Assembly: GCA_051656605.1 (NCBI GenBank)
Contig: JBOGCF010000017.1
Span: 62,001 to 126,000, forward strand
DNA length: 64,000 nucleotides
Direction: 5' to 3'
Source of the DNA: UBA12018 sp051656605
GTDB lineage: Bacteria > Bacteroidota > Bacteroidia > Bacteroidales > CAMTPD01
Below, piece after piece: positions 62,407-64,000 of the stretch. Each line of letters opens with the position of its first letter. Position 1 is the first letter of the stretch. The notes beneath the pieces are model-generated. The model had not been told where the DNA came from and did no database searches. It worked only from the letters and a program-made list of their open reading frames with translations. Made by a program: the position numbers and the translations under genes.

Positions 62407-64000
62407 GTTGGCTTGCCTCAGCTGGCTTCGCCTTTTCTACCGGAGCCGAAAGTGTTTTCTCGTACAATGCTTGGTTTGACAAAACTTCAAGTGCTTTTTG
62501 TAGTTCATCGTCGATCTTCAACGATTGAATCATCTCTCCCTTTTGGAAGTAATAACGTTTGGCAATCTCTAATGAAATAAGCTGCTTGATTTGATCTTTG
62601 AACTTATCTAGGTCGCGATCGAGATTTGGCTGAAGCTTCTCTTCGAGTGCTTTAAACTCTGGTGAAGCGATATCCATGTAACCTTCGATTTCTGCAATAT
62701 CTTTCAAGTTCTTCAGCGCTTTCTCGCTCTGACGATCATATGAGAAATTGCGACCTTTCATGAATTGTTTAAATCCTTCGTAGTCTTCGTCTGTAAACAC
62801 AAACTCTTCGATCGGCGCAATTTGTTTTCGCTTGCTAGTCCAGTCGTTTACAAAGTCGAAGATTTCATTATTCATCACTAAATAATACGAAATGGTAGGT
62901 TGCTTTGGCGACTCTACTTTAAAGTCTGGGACAATACCTCCGCCATCGCGCACAGGTCTGCCTGCCGCCGTATGGAATACGGTAGTCAAGCTATCGGGAA
63001 CTTTCGATACGCTTCCGTCGGGATTACGATGCGAGTAGTCGATTGCTTGTATACAACGTCCGCTCGGGATATAATACTTCGAGATTGTAACCTTAAGACT
63101 TCCGTTGTATGGCAAGTCGCGTGTGGATTGCACCAATCCTTTACCAAAGGTACGATCTCCCACAATTACCGCACGATCTAAATCTTGTAACGCTCCCGAT
63201 ACAATTTCGGATGCGGATGCAGATCCGTTGCTTGTCAATACAACCAATGGCATTACTGTATCCACCGGCTCTTGCGTTGTACGATATGTACGGTCCCATT
63301 GTTTTAGTTTTCCTTTGGTACTAAGCACAACCTGATCTTTGGGAACAAACATGTTTAGTATCTGGATTGCTTCTTCTAATGAACCACCGCCGTTGCCACG
63401 CAAATCTAGTATAAGCGAGCTTACTTTCTTGTTGTTTTTCAAATCCAACAAGGCTTTGCGTACTTCGTTACTACACTTATCGGTAAAGCCTGACAAATAG
63501 ATATAACCTACGCTATCATTATTGAACGTACCATAGTAAGTTACCGGATTAATCTCGATAAGTTTACGCATGATCTCTACTTCGCGCGGTTTCTTTTCGC
63601 CGTAAGGTAAGTATTTGATCTTTACTTTGGTATTGGGCTGACCTTTGAGCTTTGCGCTCACTTGGTCGACAGTTGTATTTGAAACGTCTTCACCGTTGAT
63701 CGTAAGCAGTACGTCTCCGGCTTTGAGTCCGGCTAATGCTGCCGGCATCCCTTCATACGGCTCGTTGATCATAACCTTACCGTCTTTTGCCGTAATGATA
63801 GCACCCACACCTGCATATTCTCCGGTAGTCATCAGTTTAAACTGCTCCATCTCTTCCTCCGGAATATACTCGGTATAAGGATCAAGTCCCTTTAGCATGC
63901 CATCGATACCACGCTTTACCGTTGCGTTTACATCGATCGAATCGACATAAAACATCTCGGCTTCTTTTACAATCGAATTGAAGATTTCAAGATTCTTACT
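62390..64000 (-). CDS. C-terminal processing peptidase, S41 family (CtpA/Prc type), 5' end outside the window
   Basis: The frame stays open to the window edge and reads KNLEIFNSIVKEAEMFYVDS before the first visible Met, which is the normal S41 N-terminal region, so the start codon and signal peptide lie beyond 64000. A PDZ domain covers the early part (GEYAGVGAIITAKDGKVMI, AGLKAGDVLLTINGEDV). The catalytic Ser is in TSNGSASASEIVSGAL and the Lys in TFGKGLVQ. A C-terminal helical extension rich in Lys and Glu follows. It cleaves envelope proteins from their C-termini in the periplasm. Confidence 0.94.
   Translation of the reverse strand, partial: SKNLEIFNSIVKEAEMFYVDSIDVNATVKRGIDGMLKGLDPYTEYIPEEEMEQFKLMTTGEYAGVGAIITAKDGKVMINEPYEGMPAALAGLKAGDVLLTINGEDVSNTTVDQVSAKLKGQPNTKVKIKYLPYGEKKPREVEIMRKLIEINPVTYYGTFNNDSVGYIYLSGFTDKCSNEVRKALLDLKNNKKVSSLILDLRGNGGGSLEEAIQILNMFVPKDQVVLSTKGKLKQWDRTYRTTQEPVDTVMPLVVLTSNGSASASEIVSGALQDLDRAVIVGDRTFGKGLVQSTRDLPYNGSLKVTISKYYIPSGRCIQAIDYSHRNPDGSVSKVPDSLTTVFHTAAGRPVRDGGGIVPDFKVESPKQPTISYYLVMNNEIFDFVNDWTSKRKQIAPIEEFVFTDEDYEGFKQFMKGRNFSYDRQSEKALKNLKDIAEIEGYMDIASPEFKALEEKLQPNLDRDLDKFKDQIKQLISLEIAKRYYFQKGEMIQSLKIDDELQKALEVLSNQALYEKTLSAPVEKAKPAEASQPTEKK

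Overview
The window looks like a chromosomal segment of a gut-type Bacteroidales bacterium (Bacteroides/Parabacteroides-like; I cannot name the species). The grounds are three SusC/SusD loci or parts of them, TonB-linked barrels with carboxypeptidase-regulatory-like N-termini, many lipoproteins and signal peptides ending in A-Q, and several promoters of the Bacteroidetes primary-sigma type (TAnnTTTG at -7, sometimes with TTTG at -33). No tRNA, rRNA, integrase, transposase or CRISPR array was recognised.

Layout. 1-15.4 kb is glycan-uptake territory: the end of a SusD gene, a secreted nitroreductase, a GH3 beta-glycosidase and a small barrel protein, then a polysaccharide utilisation locus (SusC, SusD, a 34-residue membrane peptide, a TlpA-like thioredoxin lipoprotein and a large unassigned glycosidase-like lipoprotein). 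16.0-21.7 kb is a three-gene RND efflux operon. 21.7-24.8 kb is a disturbed stretch: an intergenic region with two phased palindrome arrays, a C-terminally truncated defence-type ATPase running into a fragment of a second gene, and a sugar isomerase/epimerase pseudogene with an internal deletion. 25.0-33.1 kb holds a Bax-inhibitor-1 protein and a sialic-acid operon (lyase, ManNAc epimerase, a kelch-mutarotase/Na+-symporter fusion, a large alpha/alpha-toroid glycosidase-like lipoprotein). 33.3-43.6 kb is mostly housekeeping: DUF3943 protein, DnaQ-like exonuclease, waaA, gltX, a PgpH-type HD phosphodiesterase, a low-molecular-weight phosphatase and priA. 43.7-49.7 kb has a barrel protein and a second SusC/SusD pair. 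49.8-64 kb carries a CAT-fold acetyltransferase, a DUF4251 lipoprotein, a MATE pump, the NfnAB transhydrogenase pair, a GH123-like glycosidase, a six-bladed propeller protein, two tandem metallophosphoesterases and the end of a CtpA protease.

How the genes work together. SusC/SusD pairs import oligosaccharides released by the secreted hydrolases. In the sialic-acid operon the fusion protein would convert released alpha-sialic acid to the beta anomer in the periplasm and import it, the lyase would cleave it to ManNAc and pyruvate, and the epimerase would yield GlcNAc.

The most unusual signal is a set of strictly phased arrays of short palindromes in three intergenic regions. Dyad centres are exactly 22 bp apart at 22.0 kb and 59.9 kb (sharing the core AACCATGCAWGGTT), exactly 44 bp apart at 41.0 kb, and exactly 23 bp apart at 21.8 kb. 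Symmetric changes in both arms between units suggest that the dyads themselves are maintained. I know of no named element that matches.
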